Below, piece by piece: positions 1 through 7,987 of a stretch of DNA of 64,000 bases (its first letter is position 1; each line of letters opens with the position of its first letter). The notes beneath the pieces were generated by a model, which had not been told where the DNA came from, made no database searches, and was given only the letters and a program-made list of their open reading frames with translations. The position numbers and the translations under genes were made by a program. This DNA comes from Cryobacterium flavum (GTDB lineage: Bacteria > Actinomycetota > Actinomycetes > Actinomycetales > Microbacteriaceae), in assembly GCF_900103805.1 (NCBI RefSeq), contig NZ_FNIB01000006.1, positions 62,001-126,000 of the forward strand, written 5' to 3'.

Positions 1-2
1 CG

Positions 3-218
3 GCGATGACGAACCGCAAGGCGATTCTGCCGAACCTTGACTATCCCTCGGGCCCGGCGTACCACCTGATGGGGTTCGACACCCTCACCTTCACACCGAT
101 CTTCGTGGCGGCGCGCATCACCGGGTGGACCGCGCACATTATGGAGCAGAAGAAGAGCAACGCGCTCATTCGTCCGCTGTCGGCCTATAACGGCGTCAAT
201 CAGCGGCAGGTGCCGTAG
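3..218 (+). CDS. Citrate synthase / 2-methylcitrate synthase, C-terminal end (5' partial)
   Basis: The reading frame is open from the window edge, so only about the last 71 residues are present. They match the C-terminal part of the small domain of citrate-synthase-family enzymes: LDYPSGPAYHLMGFDTLTFT, then PIFVAARITGWTAHIMEQ and a closing NALIRPLSAYNG. The Asp-Tyr-Pro and AARITGWTAH segments are typical of the type I bacterial / 2-methylcitrate synthase branch, which condenses acetyl-CoA or propionyl-CoA with oxaloacetate. The fragment cannot separate citrate synthase from methylcitrate synthase; upstream prpD or prpB genes would decide it. A strong hairpin follows 15 nt after the stop, so this ends its transcription unit. 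Confidence 0.82.
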   Translation, partial: AMTNRKAILPNLDYPSGPAYHLMGFDTLTFTPIFVAARITGWTAHIMEQKKSNALIRPLSAYNGVNQRQVP

Positions 219-233
219 CGCTGTTCTTTTCAG

Positions 234-273
234 AGCGGATGTCGCGCTGCCAGCTGGCAGCGCGGCATCCGCT
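234..273 (+). terminator. Hairpin terminator after citrate synthase
   Basis: An 18-bp stem with one T-G wobble (arms 234-251 and 256-273) closes on an AGCT loop. No long T-run follows, which is common for actinobacterial terminators. The outer arm carries the GCGGATG / CATCCGC octamer found repeatedly in this window. Confidence 0.75.
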
Positions 274-299
274 GTGTGCGTAACGGGTCGGGATCTAGC

Positions 300-305
300 T
301 AGCAT
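300..305 (+). promoter_or_regulatory. -10 hexamer of a leaderless promoter for the phosphoribosyltransferase
   Basis: TAGCAT ends six nucleotides before the ATG at 312, and no purine-rich ribosome binding site separates them. Transcription would start at or within a base or two of the start codon. Confidence 0.55.
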
Positions 306-311
306 TGATGA

Positions 312-875
312 ATGACACTTGATGCCGAGGCCGTGCCCACTTCGCCCGCTATTGACCGCGAAATTCTGCAGTGGACCGACTTCGCTGAAGCGTCGCGCGA
401 GTTGGCGACCCGAGTGCGGGAGAGCAGTTTTCACCCGGATGTCGTGATCGCCATCGCCCGCGGCGGCCTGCTGCTGGCCGGTGCCATCTCCTACGCGCTC
501 GGCACCAAGAACTGCGGCAGCATCAACGTGGAGTTCTACACCGGCGTCGACGAGCGCCTGCCCGAGCCGGTGCTGTCGGCGCCGATGCTCGACGCACCGG
601 CCCTGGCCGGCAAGAGGGTGCTGCTGGTCGACGACGTCTCCGACTCCGGCCACACCCTCGCGCTCGTCATGCGCCTGCTTGGCGAGACCGCCATGGAGGT
701 GCGCACCGCGACGCTCTACACCAAGCCGCGCACCGTGCACGTGCCCGACTTCACCTGGCGCGAAACCGACAGGTGGATCGTGTTCCCCTGGTCGGCGCTG
801 CCGCCGGTGCCGGGTGCGCCCGAGGATATTGCGCCCGAAGCGCTCGCCGACCTGACGGATGGGGTGCCCGCATGA
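312..875 (+). CDS. Phosphoribosyltransferase family protein
   Basis: The 187-residue protein is a type I phosphoribosyltransferase. The PRPP-binding motif [14 protein letters not shown] lies at residues 103-116 and the flexible-loop region ([14 protein letters not shown]) precedes it. Relatives include xanthine/hypoxanthine-guanine phosphoribosyltransferases that transfer a base to PRPP in purine salvage; the exact base cannot be read from the sequence. The long N-terminal lead (about 20 residues) and the absence of a second domain fit the small actinobacterial members. The start is ATG 312, with a TAGCAT -10 box six bases upstream. The stop overlaps the next start as ATGA, so it is translationally coupled to the S51-like peptidase gene. 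Confidence 0.85.
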   Translation: MTLDAEAVPTSPAIDREILQWTDFAEASRELATRVRESSFHPDVVIAIARGGLLLAGAISYALGTKNCGSINVEFYTGVDERLPEPVLSAPMLDAPALAGKRVLLVDDVSDSGHTLALVMRLLGETAMEVRTATLYTKPRTVHVPDFTWRETDRWIVFPWSALPPVPGAPEDIAPEALADLTDGVPA

Positions 876-1579
876 GCGTGCACCTGGTCGGCGGCGGGGG
901 AGACGCCGAGAGCGACTTTCCGGTCTTCGCGACGTTCCTGTCCGAGGTCACGGCTCAGGCTTTCACAGCCGACCGCGACGAACCGATCGTGGCGATCATC
1001 ACCGTCGGCCCGGGCTCAGCCCACGCCGAAGAACTGGCCGCTGCTCTCGGGCTTACCGCCGAGGCTCGACTGACCGTGCTCGCCCCCGGCGACGTCGCGG
1101 CCCTCACCTCCGTGTCCGCGGTCGACGGTATCATCATCGGCGGCGGCGTGACCCCCGACTATCTCGCCGCACTGCTGCCGATCGCTGGGGAGATTCGCCG
1201 CCAGGTATCGGCCGGCGTGCCCTACCTCGGTTTCTCGGCCGGCGCCATGATCGCCGCCGAACGCGCCCTGATCGGTGGCTGGCGCATCGGCGGCGTCGAG
1301 GTCACGCCCCAGGACGTGTCGGAGGGCCTCGACGAGATCACCCTCGCCCAGGGCATCGGACTGCTCGACGTGACGGTGGACGTGCACGCCGCCCAGTCCG
1401 GCAGCCTGTCCCGCCTGATCGCCGCGACCGAGGCCGGCCTCATCGACGGCGGCCTCGCCATCGACGAGAACACCGTGCTCGTGGTCGGCGAGGGGGCCCT
1501 CCGCGTGCTCGGAGCCGGCAGTGTCTGGAACGTCAGCCAGGCCGATGGCGGCGTGCTCGTGAGCACCATCGGTGCCTGA
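872..1579 (+). CDS. Peptidase S51 / cyanophycinase-like class I glutamine-amidotransferase-fold protein
   Basis: The 235-residue protein has the layout of the S51 family (alpha-aspartyl dipeptidase, cyanophycinase): a glycine-rich strand-turn [13 protein letters not shown] at about 86-98 and a nucleophile elbow YLGFSAGAM at 118-126 with the putative catalytic Ser122. It would hydrolyse an acidic peptide or amide bond in the cytoplasm, but the substrate is unknown. The start at 872 is chosen because it overlaps the upstream stop (ATGA) and gives the usual family length; the in-frame upstream extension lies inside the previous gene. It sits between a phosphoribosyltransferase and uracil-DNA glycosylase in one operon, with no clear functional link to either. 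Confidence 0.8.
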   Translation: MSVHLVGGGGDAESDFPVFATFLSEVTAQAFTADRDEPIVAIITVGPGSAHAEELAAALGLTAEARLTVLAPGDVAALTSVSAVDGIIIGGGVTPDYLAALLPIAGEIRRQVSAGVPYLGFSAGAMIAAERALIGGWRIGGVEVTPQDVSEGLDEITLAQGIGLLDVTVDVHAAQSGSLSRLIAATEAGLIDGGLAIDENTVLVVGEGALRVLGAGSVWNVSQADGGVLVSTIGA

Positions 1580-1650
1580 TCTGCCCACCTGATGGCGGTA
1601 ATTCAGCGGATACGCCCGCTTCCGCGCACGCGCCGCTGCGCAGTGCGCTC

Positions 1651-2373
1651 GTGAACCTCGACGCCCTTGCGGCCAGCGGTGAGATCGACCCGGGGTGGGC
1701 GCGAGCACTCGCGCCCGTGGCCGATGACCTGGCTCGGGTTTCCGAGTTTTTGACGAGCGAACGGGCCGCCGGCCACGAGGTGTTACCAGCGCCGGAGCAC
1801 CTGCTGCGTGCGTTCCGGCAGCCGTTCGACGCCGTGCGGGTGCTCATCGTCGGGCAGGATCCGTACCCCACTCCGGGGCATCCAATCGGTCTGGCCTTCG
1901 CCGTCAATGCCGACGTGCGGCCCGTTCCGCGCAGCCTCGGCAACGTCTTCACCGAACTCGGCACCGACCTGGGCCTGCCGCGCCCCGAGCACGGCGACCT
2001 CTCCGCCTGGTCGAACCAGGGCGTGCTGCTGCTCAACCGAGTGCTCAGCGTGCGGGCCGGCGCTGCCGGTTCGCATCGGCGGCACGGCTGGGAAACCGTG
2101 ACCGACCAAGCCATTCGCGCCCTGGTGGGGCGGCGACATCCGCTCGTGGCGATTTTGTGGGGCAAGGATGCCGCAGCGCTCACGTCCCTGCTCGGCGACA
2201 CACCCGTGCTCGAATCGGCGCACCCGAGCCCGCTGTCAGCCCGGCGAGGATTCTTCGGCTCGCGCCCGTTCAGCGCGGCCAACCGGTTGCTCACCGAGCA
2301 GGGGGCGGCTCCGGTTGCCTGGGAGCTTCCGGTAATCTGGAACCAACCAGAAAGGGGAGTGCCCGGTGCTTGA
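1651..2373 (+). CDS. ung: Uracil-DNA glycosylase, family 1
   Basis: It removes uracil from DNA as the first step of base excision repair. The water-activating motif GQDPYP is at residues 68-73 (catalytic Asp70), the pyrimidine-binding region [11 protein letters not shown] near 124-134, and the DNA-intercalation motif HPSPLS at 191-196 (His191). The 240-residue length is normal for UNG. The start is taken as GTG 1651, the first start-type codon in frame after the preceding stop, which aligns with the family N-terminus; the much longer open frame upstream overlaps the S51 gene. Ala-Asp-rich codons and high GC match the neighbours. The end overlaps the GNAT gene by 8 bp. Confidence 0.93.
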   Translation: MNLDALAASGEIDPGWARALAPVADDLARVSEFLTSERAAGHEVLPAPEHLLRAFRQPFDAVRVLIVGQDPYPTPGHPIGLAFAVNADVRPVPRSLGNVFTELGTDLGLPRPEHGDLSAWSNQGVLLLNRVLSVRAGAAGSHRRHGWETVTDQAIRALVGRRHPLVAILWGKDAAALTSLLGDTPVLESAHPSPLSARRGFFGSRPFSAANRLLTEQGAAPVAWELPVIWNQPERGVPGA

Positions 2374-2944
2374 GGAAGAATACGAGCCTCGTCGTCGGCT
2401 GCCCCGCCACCTGCGGCCGGAAGTTGCCGCCGAGGCATCGTTCGAATACGAGATGCGCGAGGTGCGGGCGACCGATCTGCCGCACATTCGCGAGATCTAC
2501 AACTACTACGTGGCCAACAGCACCGTCACCTTCGACGAGGATGCGATGACGCTCGCCGAGTGGCGCGACAAGTTCTACTACCTGAACAAGCAGGGCATGC
2601 CGTTCATCGTCGCGGTCTCGCCGGCCGGCCAGATTCTCGGGTATGCCCTGGTCAGCCCGTGGAAGCAGAAGAAGGCCTACCGCTTCACGGTGGAGAACTC
2701 GATCTACCTCGGCGCCGCATCGACGGGCAAGGGTCTCGGGCGCGAGCTGCTCGGCGAGCTGATCAAACGCTCCAAGGCGGCCGGCCTGAAAGAGATCATC
2801 GCCGTCATCGCCGACCAGGGAGCGGATGCCTCGATCAAGCTGCACCGCGACTTCGGCTTCGAGGAGATCGGCCGCATGGGCAAGGTCGGCTTCAAGTTCG
2901 AGCGCTGGCTCGGCACGATTCTGCTGCAGAAGAGCCTGAAGTAG
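2366..2944 (+). CDS. GNAT N-acetyltransferase, phosphinothricin-acetyltransferase-like
   Basis: The 192-residue protein has a GNAT fold. The conserved start [18 protein letters not shown] (around 31-48), the central strand with the acetyl-CoA loop [18 protein letters not shown] and the C-terminal [20 protein letters not shown] are typical of the phosphinothricin/methionine sulfoximine acetyltransferase branch. Members of this branch acetylate amino groups of glutamate analogues, but many act on other metabolites. An N-terminal extension of about 25 charged residues precedes the GNAT core. GTG 2366 is preceded by a good ribosome binding site (AAAGGGGAG, 2351-2359). It overlaps the ung stop, which makes it the last gene of the unit. 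Confidence 0.82.
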   Translation: MLEEEYEPRRRLPRHLRPEVAAEASFEYEMREVRATDLPHIREIYNYYVANSTVTFDEDAMTLAEWRDKFYYLNKQGMPFIVAVSPAGQILGYALVSPWKQKKAYRFTVENSIYLGAASTGKGLGRELLGELIKRSKAAGLKEIIAVIADQGADASIKLHRDFGFEEIGRMGKVGFKFERWLGTILLQKSLK

Positions 2945-2962
2945 CCCCTCTCTCGCGACCTG

Positions 2963-3781
2963 TCAGAGGCGGGGGGTGTTCAGGCGGCCCACCGCGTTGA
3001 GCACCGCGCGGCGGGGGTAGATGCTCGCGACCCGCGCGAGCACGGCGTTGCGCGTTCCGACCAGCACAACGGAAGGCGTCACCGAGCGGTCGAGCGCAGA
3101 GAAAGAGGCGCGCATGACTTCCTCTACGGTGAGCGGCGTCCCCTTCTTGCCGCCGCTGGTCTGGGCGACCTCGAAGAACTCGGTGTCGGCCGGGCCGGGG
3201 CAGATTGCGGTCACCTTGAGGCCGCTGGCCCTGGTCTCGTAGCTGACCGCCTCGGTGTAACTGAGCACATACGCCTTGGTCGCTCCGTAGACCGCCATGC
3301 GCGGCACCGGCTGGAACGCCGCCGTGCTGGCCAGATTCACCAGCGCCGCGGTGTGCGGATTCAGCGAGGCCGTCTCGACCAGGTCGGGCAGAAAAGCGTG
3401 GGTCAGCGCGGTCAGGGCGTGCACGTTGAGGGCCACCTGCTCACGTTCCCGCTTCTCGTCGGAGTCGAGCACGGTGCCGAAGGTCGCGAAGCCCGCATTG
3501 TTCACGAGCGTGCCAATGGTGATCGAACGCTCGCGCAGGTCGCGCACCAGCTCGGTGACGGCATCCGCTTCGGTGAGATCGAGCGGAATCACGGTGGAGA
3601 CCGTGCCGTATTTCTCGGCCAGGTCGACAGCGAGGGCTTCGAGGCGGGCCTGACGACGGGCGACGAGAACGAGATCCGCGCCGCGCTCGGCGAGCTTGTG
3701 GGCGTATCCGACCCCGAGTCCACTCGACGCTCCGGTGATAAGCGCGGTGGTACCGATGGGGTTGTACAAAGCGCTGGCCAT
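2963..3781 (-). CDS. Short-chain dehydrogenase/reductase (SDR)
   Basis: The 272-residue classical SDR has the cofactor motif TGASSGLG at 16-23, NNAG at 94-97, and the catalytic Ser near 152, with Tyr165 and Lys169 in YGATK. It oxidises or reduces a carbonyl/alcohol pair with NAD(P)H; an Ala-Arg-Arg after the second strand suggests NADPH. The PGPADTEFF segment and the C-terminal region with basic residues resemble DltE/YqjQ-type oxidoreductases. The substrate is not predictable. It is convergent with the GNAT gene and divergent from the amidase. On its strand TAGCCT lies six bases before the ATG, with no ribosome binding site, so it is probably leaderless. Confidence 0.88.
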   Translation of the reverse strand: MASALYNPIGTTALITGASSGLGVGYAHKLAERGADLVLVARRQARLEALAVDLAEKYGTVSTVIPLDLTEADAVTELVRDLRERSITIGTLVNNAGFATFGTVLDSDEKREREQVALNVHALTALTHAFLPDLVETASLNPHTAALVNLASTAAFQPVPRMAVYGATKAYVLSYTEAVSYETRASGLKVTAICPGPADTEFFEVAQTSGGKKGTPLTVEEVMRASFSALDRSVTPSVVLVGTRNAVLARVASIYPRRAVLNAVGRLNTPRL

Positions 3782-3787
3782 GGCTTG

Positions 3788-3793
3788 AGGCTA
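3788..3793 (-). promoter_or_regulatory. -10 hexamer of a leaderless promoter for the SDR gene
   Basis: TAGCCT (read on the minus strand) sits exactly six bases before the ATG at 3781, with no Shine-Dalgarno sequence between. Confidence 0.5.
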
Positions 3794-3846
3794 GCCTTAC
3801 TGCGCGTGCATAACCAGTGTTGGCTGCCCGCCGGTCCCGGTCGAAC

Positions 3847-3852
3847 TAAGCT
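3847..3852 (+). promoter_or_regulatory. -10 hexamer of a leaderless promoter for the amidase gene
   Basis: TAAGCT, then six bases, then ATG 3859. No ribosome binding site lies in between. The divergent SDR gene has the same arrangement on the other strand, so two leaderless promoters share about 75 bp. Confidence 0.5.
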
Positions 3853-3858
3853 CGGCAC

Positions 3859-5289
3859 ATGGCTGATCCACACGAATTGACCGCCCTGGAACAATGGCAG
3901 GCCCTGCAGAGCCGCGAAATCAGCCCGAGCGAACTCACCGAGCATTACCTCGGGCGCATCGAGAAATTCAACCCGGCGCTCGGCGCTTTCGTCACCGTCA
4001 CCGCGGATGCCGCTCGTGCCAGGGCCCGGTTCGTCGAAGAACGGATGCCCCGCACCGCCCCGCTCTGGGGTCTCCCATTCGCCGATAAAGACCTGTACCT
4101 GCGCGCCGGGGTACACGCCGGGTTCGGGTCGCGCCTGTTCGACGGCTACGTACCCAACCAGTCCGACGACCTCGTTCAGGCGCTCGACAACGCCGGCGGG
4201 GTCAGCCTCGGCACGACCAACACCCCCGAATTCGGCCTGGCCTCCTACACCGAAAGCCTCGCAGCGCCGCCCGCGCGCACCCCGTGGAACCTCGCGCTCG
4301 GTGCCGGCGGATCCAGCGGCGGCGCCGCCGTCGCGGTCGCCGCCCGGCTGCTGCCGTTCGCGCCCGGCTCCGACGGCGGCGGGTCCATTCGCATTCCCGC
4401 TGCCGCCTGCGGACTGGTCGGGCTCAAGCCGAGCCGCGGGCGCGTGCCCGCCGCCTCCGGCATCGACAAGCTCGGCGGCCTCCCGGTCGGCGGCCCGCTC
4501 GCCCGCACCGTAGCGGATGCCGCGCTGCTGCTCGACGCCATGATCGCTCCCCGAGACGGTCACCCCGACCACCACTACGCCCTGCGCGCCCCCGGCGATG
4601 AAACGCCGCTGCTCGCGGCGGCGGTGCGCGGCGAAGGCCGGTTTCAGCTCGGCGTCATGACCACCTCGGCCTGGGATAACGACTACTCCATAGCGATCGC
4701 CCCCGAAGCGCAAGCCGCCCTCGACCTGGCCGTCGCAGGGTTCGCCGCCCTGCACCACGGGCTCGAAGAGACCGCTTTGAAGCCCGACGCCAGCTACGTG
4801 CCGGCGTTCCGCACCATCTGGCAGGCCGGAGCTGCCGGTATCCCGGCTGAAACCGAGGCCGAGATCGCCCTGCTCGAACCGCTGACCCAGTGGCTGCTGG
4901 CCCGCGGCCGCGCGCTCGGTGCCCGCGACCTGGCCGAGGCGCTCGCCGCACTGACCGCGTTTGAGCGGTCGTTCATTCACCAGTTGTCCAAATTCGATGC
5001 CGTGCTGACCCCGGCCATGGCCCTGACGCCGCGACCGGTCGGCTGGTACGACGCCGACGACGCCGAGGCCAACTTCGCCCAGCAGGTGCAGTACACGCCG
5101 TTTACCTCGATGATCAACGTGAGCGGGTTGCCGGCCATCGTGCTGCCGGTGCACCAGACCGACGACGGCCTGCCGATGGGCGTGCAGCTCATCGGCAGGC
5201 CGGGCGGCGAGGCCACGCTGCTCGCGCTCGGCGCGCAGCTGGAGCGGCGCATCCGCTGGCAGGATCGGGTGCCGCCCGAGCCGGCGTAA
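3859..5289 (+). CDS. Amidase (amidase-signature family)
   Basis: The 476-residue protein carries the complete Ser-cisSer-Lys machinery: Lys77 in LPFADKD, the GGSSGG loop at 150-155 (Ser152) and the nucleophile Ser176 in GSDGGGSIRIP. It hydrolyses a carboxamide to acid and ammonia in the cytoplasm. The sequence resembles the stand-alone actinobacterial amidases rather than GatA: it lacks the GatA tail, and there are no gatB/gatC neighbours. The substrate is unknown. It is a single-gene unit, with a start supported by the leaderless -10 box. It is followed at 16 nt by the convergent MMPL gene without an obvious terminator hairpin. Confidence 0.9.
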   Translation: MADPHELTALEQWQALQSREISPSELTEHYLGRIEKFNPALGAFVTVTADAARARARFVEERMPRTAPLWGLPFADKDLYLRAGVHAGFGSRLFDGYVPNQSDDLVQALDNAGGVSLGTTNTPEFGLASYTESLAAPPARTPWNLALGAGGSSGGAAVAVAARLLPFAPGSDGGGSIRIPAAACGLVGLKPSRGRVPAASGIDKLGGLPVGGPLARTVADAALLLDAMIAPRDGHPDHHYALRAPGDETPLLAAAVRGEGRFQLGVMTTSAWDNDYSIAIAPEAQAALDLAVAGFAALHHGLEETALKPDASYVPAFRTIWQAGAAGIPAETEAEIALLEPLTQWLLARGRALGARDLAEALAALTAFERSFIHQLSKFDAVLTPAMALTPRPVGWYDADDAEANFAQQVQYTPFTSMINVSGLPAIVLPVHQTDDGLPMGVQLIGRPGGEATLLALGAQLERRIRWQDRVPPEPA

Positions 5290-5304
5290 CCCTGGCAGCC
5301 GGGG

Positions 5305-7362
5305 CTACTGTCGGGTGGACACCGGCCGCGACGGCCACCAGAACCGGTCATCGACCAGAAACACCAGCGCCGGCACGAGCACGGTGCGCACGACGAGGGT
5401 GTCCATCAGCACCCCGATGCAGACGATCACACCGATCTGGGTGAGGGCCACCACGGGAAGCACCCCGAGCACGGCGAACACCGCCGCGATCAGAATTCCG
5501 GCGCTCGTGATCACCGCGCCGGTCGACGAGAGCGCCCGCACCATGCCCTCGCGCGTGCCGTAGCGTTTGGCCTCTTCGCGGGCCCTGGTGGTCAGAAAGA
5601 TATTGTAGTCCACACCGAGTGCCACCAAGAACAGGAACGCGAACAGTACGACGTTGGTGTCGAAGGCCTTGAAACCGAGCAGGTTCTGAAAAATCAGGTT
5701 CGAGGCGCCGAGGCTGGCGAAGAAGGTGCCGAGCACGGTCACGATGAGCAGCACCGGCGCCACGAGCGAGCGCAGCAGCAGCGCCAGAATCAGAAAGACG
5801 ATGCCGAGGATCAGTGGCAGAATCAGGTCCTGGTCGCGTTCGGCCGTGGTTTTCGTGTCGAGGGCCGTGGCATCGCTGCCACCGACCAGCGATTGCGACA
5901 CCGCGGCCGGGGCATCCGCTAACTCGGTGCGCAGCGCGGCGATGGCCGTGAAGGTTTGGTCGCTGCCCGGCTCGCTGTCAAGCGTGACATCGATGCGGGT
6001 GAGGCCGCCGGCGTTCTCGCCAGCCACAGCCGAGGAGACGCCAGGGGTTTTCAGTGCGACCGCTACGGCGTCGGCGGATGCCGCATCCGGCGCCAGCACA
6101 ACGGTCTGGCTGGTCAGCCCAGCTGAAAAAGACGCATCCACGATGTCCTGTGCAACGACCGACTCCGGGTTGCCGAGCAACTGATCGGTCTGGCTCAGCC
6201 CGACGGCGGCGCCGTTCAGCCCGAACGCGAGCGACCCGATCGCGAGCACGGACACGACCGTGATGATCACCGGATGCTTCGACACGCCTCGGCCGAGCCT
6301 GGTCCAGAAGCCGGTGCGCGGGGCGGCGGCCCCTGCCTGCACCCGCGGAATGAACGGCCAGAACAGCCCGCGCCCGCACACTACGAGGGCGGCCGGCAGC
6401 ACGAGCAGGGCGAACAGGATGGCGATGATCACGCCGATGGCGCAGGCGATGCCGAGCGCCCGGTTACCAGCCAGTTCGGCGAACACCAGGGTGGCCAGGC
6501 TCAGCGCGACCGTTCCGCCGCTCGCCGCGATCGCCGGGCCGGCGCTCGTCACGGCGGTGCGCATCGCCTGGTTGCGGTTCTCGGTGTGCAGCAATTCCTC
6601 GCGGTAGCGGGCCACGAGCAACAGGGCGTAGTTGGTGCCCGCGCCGAAGACCAGCACCGACAGGATGCCCGAGATCGACGCGTCGAGGGCGAAACCGAGC
6701 GGCTCGGCCAGCGCCCCGGCCACCTTGCCGGCCAGGCCGTCGGCCAGGCCGACCACGACGAGCGGCACGATCCAGAGCACCGGGCTGCGGTACGTCACGA
6801 TCAGCAGCACAGCCACGACGACCACGGTCACCAGCAGCAGGCGAAAATCAGCTCCGGCGAAGGCATTGGTGATGTCCGCCTGAAAACCGACCGGCCCGGT
6901 GACATAGGCGTTCAGACCGCTGGGCATTCCGGCCGACGCCGTCGAACGAATGTCGGTGGCCGTGTTCTCGATATCGGCCGTTGCCGTCGCGGCCTGAAGT
7001 GGCATCACGCTCAGGGCGGCCTGGCCGTCCTCGCTGAACTGGGGAGTCGCTGCCCGGGGGGCGATCGACGCGGCACCGAGCTCCTCGGCGGCGGCGGTGA
7101 TCGCGGTCTTGTCGGCCGGCGTTAGCGCGGCACCGTCGCGGCTCCAGACCACGATCGCCGCGGTCTGATCGGCCGAGGGAAACTCGGCGAGGAGCTTGGT
7201 GACCTGTGCGGCCTGGCTGCTTTCCGGCAACCCGGCGGCCGGAAAATCTGCGGATTCATTAGCCGGAAGCAGGGCGAACAACAGTCCGACGGCAATGATG
7301 GTACCGAGTAGAACCGCCCAGGCGGTGCGTTTGCCGGTGATGAAGCGTGAGATGGCGAGCAC
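5305..7362 (-). CDS. MMPL/RND-family membrane transporter
   Basis: The 685-residue protein has the duplicated MMPL plan: one N-terminal transmembrane helix (WAVLLGTIIAVGLLFALL), a large extracytoplasmic loop, a cluster of five to six helices with the proton-relay style GTNYALLLVARYREEL segment, then a second copy of loop and helices with LGVDYNIFLTTRAREE. The two Asn/Asp-Tyr pairs match the MmpL signature. It probably exports a lipid or toxic amphiphile using the proton gradient. The start is GTG 7362, preceded by GGGAGGAAC (7366-7374); the longer frame upstream runs into the divergent fur gene. It shares its regulatory region with fur-katA, including a perfect inverted repeat. Confidence 0.88.
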   Translation of the reverse strand: MLAISRFITGKRTAWAVLLGTIIAVGLLFALLPANESADFPAAGLPESSQAAQVTKLLAEFPSADQTAAIVVWSRDGAALTPADKTAITAAAEELGAASIAPRAATPQFSEDGQAALSVMPLQAATATADIENTATDIRSTASAGMPSGLNAYVTGPVGFQADITNAFAGADFRLLLVTVVVVAVLLIVTYRSPVLWIVPLVVVGLADGLAGKVAGALAEPLGFALDASISGILSVLVFGAGTNYALLLVARYREELLHTENRNQAMRTAVTSAGPAIAASGGTVALSLATLVFAELAGNRALGIACAIGVIIAILFALLVLPAALVVCGRGLFWPFIPRVQAGAAAPRTGFWTRLGRGVSKHPVIITVVSVLAIGSLAFGLNGAAVGLSQTDQLLGNPESVVAQDIVDASFSAGLTSQTVVLAPDAASADAVAVALKTPGVSSAVAGENAGGLTRIDVTLDSEPGSDQTFTAIAALRTELADAPAAVSQSLVGGSDATALDTKTTAERDQDLILPLILGIVFLILALLLRSLVAPVLLIVTVLGTFFASLGASNLIFQNLLGFKAFDTNVVLFAFLFLVALGVDYNIFLTTRAREEAKRYGTREGMVRALSSTGAVITSAGILIAAVFAVLGVLPVVALTQIGVIVCIGVLMDTLVVRTVLVPALVFLVDDRFWWPSRPVSTRQ

Positions 7363-7392
7363 AGTTCCTCCCAGAACCTCGATAATCGCTAT

Positions 7393-7406
7393 CCTAGCTA
7401 GGTAAA
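7393..7406. promoter_or_regulatory. Palindrome CCTAGCTAGG with a TTTACCTAGC element upstream of the MMPL gene
   Basis: A perfect 10-bp palindrome (7393-7402) overlaps the decamer TTTACCTAGC (minus strand, 7406-7397). The same decamer occurs twice in tandem at 21530-21552 upstream of the FHA module. It lies where the MMPL promoter should be and could be an operator or part of a promoter. Confidence 0.4.
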
Positions 7407-7419
7407 CGAGGCTCCAAGA

Positions 7420-7442
7420 TTGTTTTGAATTAATCAAAACAA
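7420..7442. promoter_or_regulatory. Fur-family operator candidate in the MMPL / fur-katA divergent region
   Basis: A perfect inverted repeat: TTGTTTTGA (7420-7428), five-base spacer ATTAA, TCAAAACAA (7434-7442). This AT-rich 9-5-9 block stands out in GC-rich DNA. It overlaps the -35 element (TTGAAT, 7425-7430) of the fur promoter, whose -10 is TAGGGT at 7447-7452. The position fits autorepression by the Fur-family protein encoded next, as known for FurA and CatR in other actinobacteria, and could also control the divergent MMPL gene. Confidence 0.7.
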
Positions 7443-7458
7443 CTGCTAGGGTCGAAGT

Positions 7459-7941
7459 ATGCCTTTGACCGATGCCAGCCACGATGACGCGGGGCTTCGC
7501 CTGGCCGCAGCCGACGCCGCCGCGCTGGCCGACAGCATCCGTTCTGCCGGTCTCAAGGTGACCGCGCCGCGGCTGGCGGTGCTGCGCGCCCTTACCGACA
7601 AGCCGCACTCCAACGCCGACGCCCTCTTCGGCGCGGTATATTCCGACCTGCCGGGCACGTCGTTGCAGGCGGTCTACGGGGTGCTCGCCTCGTTCACCGC
7701 CGCCGGGCTGGTGCGCAAGATCGAACCGGCCGGTTCGCCCGCGCTGTTCGAACGCCGAGTGGGCGACAACCACCACCACATCGTCTGCACCCGCTGCAGC
7801 GTGGTGCACGACGTGGACTGCGCCGTCGGCCACTCTCCCTGCCTTACTCCAGCGGATGCGCTCGGTTTCGACGTGCGCGCCGCCGAGGTCATCTACTGGG
7901 GCCTCTGCGCACGGTGCCAGGCCGACACTTTGGCCCCCTAA
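7459..7941 (+). CDS. Fur-family transcriptional repressor (PerR/CatR/FurA-like)
   Basis: The 160-residue regulator has a winged-helix N-terminus (about 20-95, with recognition segment [18 protein letters not shown]) and the metal-binding dimerisation domain: His105-107 in NHHHIVC and two CxxC pairs, Cys110/Cys113 and Cys150/Cys153, for structural zinc. It lies 46 nt upstream of a catalase gene, the arrangement of mycobacterial furA-katG and Streptomyces catR-catA, where a peroxide- or metal-sensing repressor controls its own operon. The -10 TAGGGT ends six bases before the ATG, so the mRNA is probably leaderless. The N-terminal 20 residues are an Ala/Asp-rich extension. Confidence 0.88.
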   Translation: MPLTDASHDDAGLRLAAADAAALADSIRSAGLKVTAPRLAVLRALTDKPHSNADALFGAVYSDLPGTSLQAVYGVLASFTAAGLVRKIEPAGSPALFERRVGDNHHHIVCTRCSVVHDVDCAVGHSPCLTPADALGFDVRAAEVIYWGLCARCQADTLAP

Positions 7942-7987
7942 ACTTCCCCCGACAACCTCGCGTTGCTGTTCACAATCAAGGAGCACC

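Noticed and set aside
859..1650. N-terminal extension of uracil-DNA glycosylase to 504 codons
   Set aside because: The extension is the shifted frame of the S51-like gene; the UNG family start fits GTG 1651.
3589..5154. A 521-codon minus-strand open frame opposite the amidase
   Set aside because: It lies wholly on the complement of a well-supported gene, has skewed Gly/Arg composition and no family resemblance; a GC-codon shadow.
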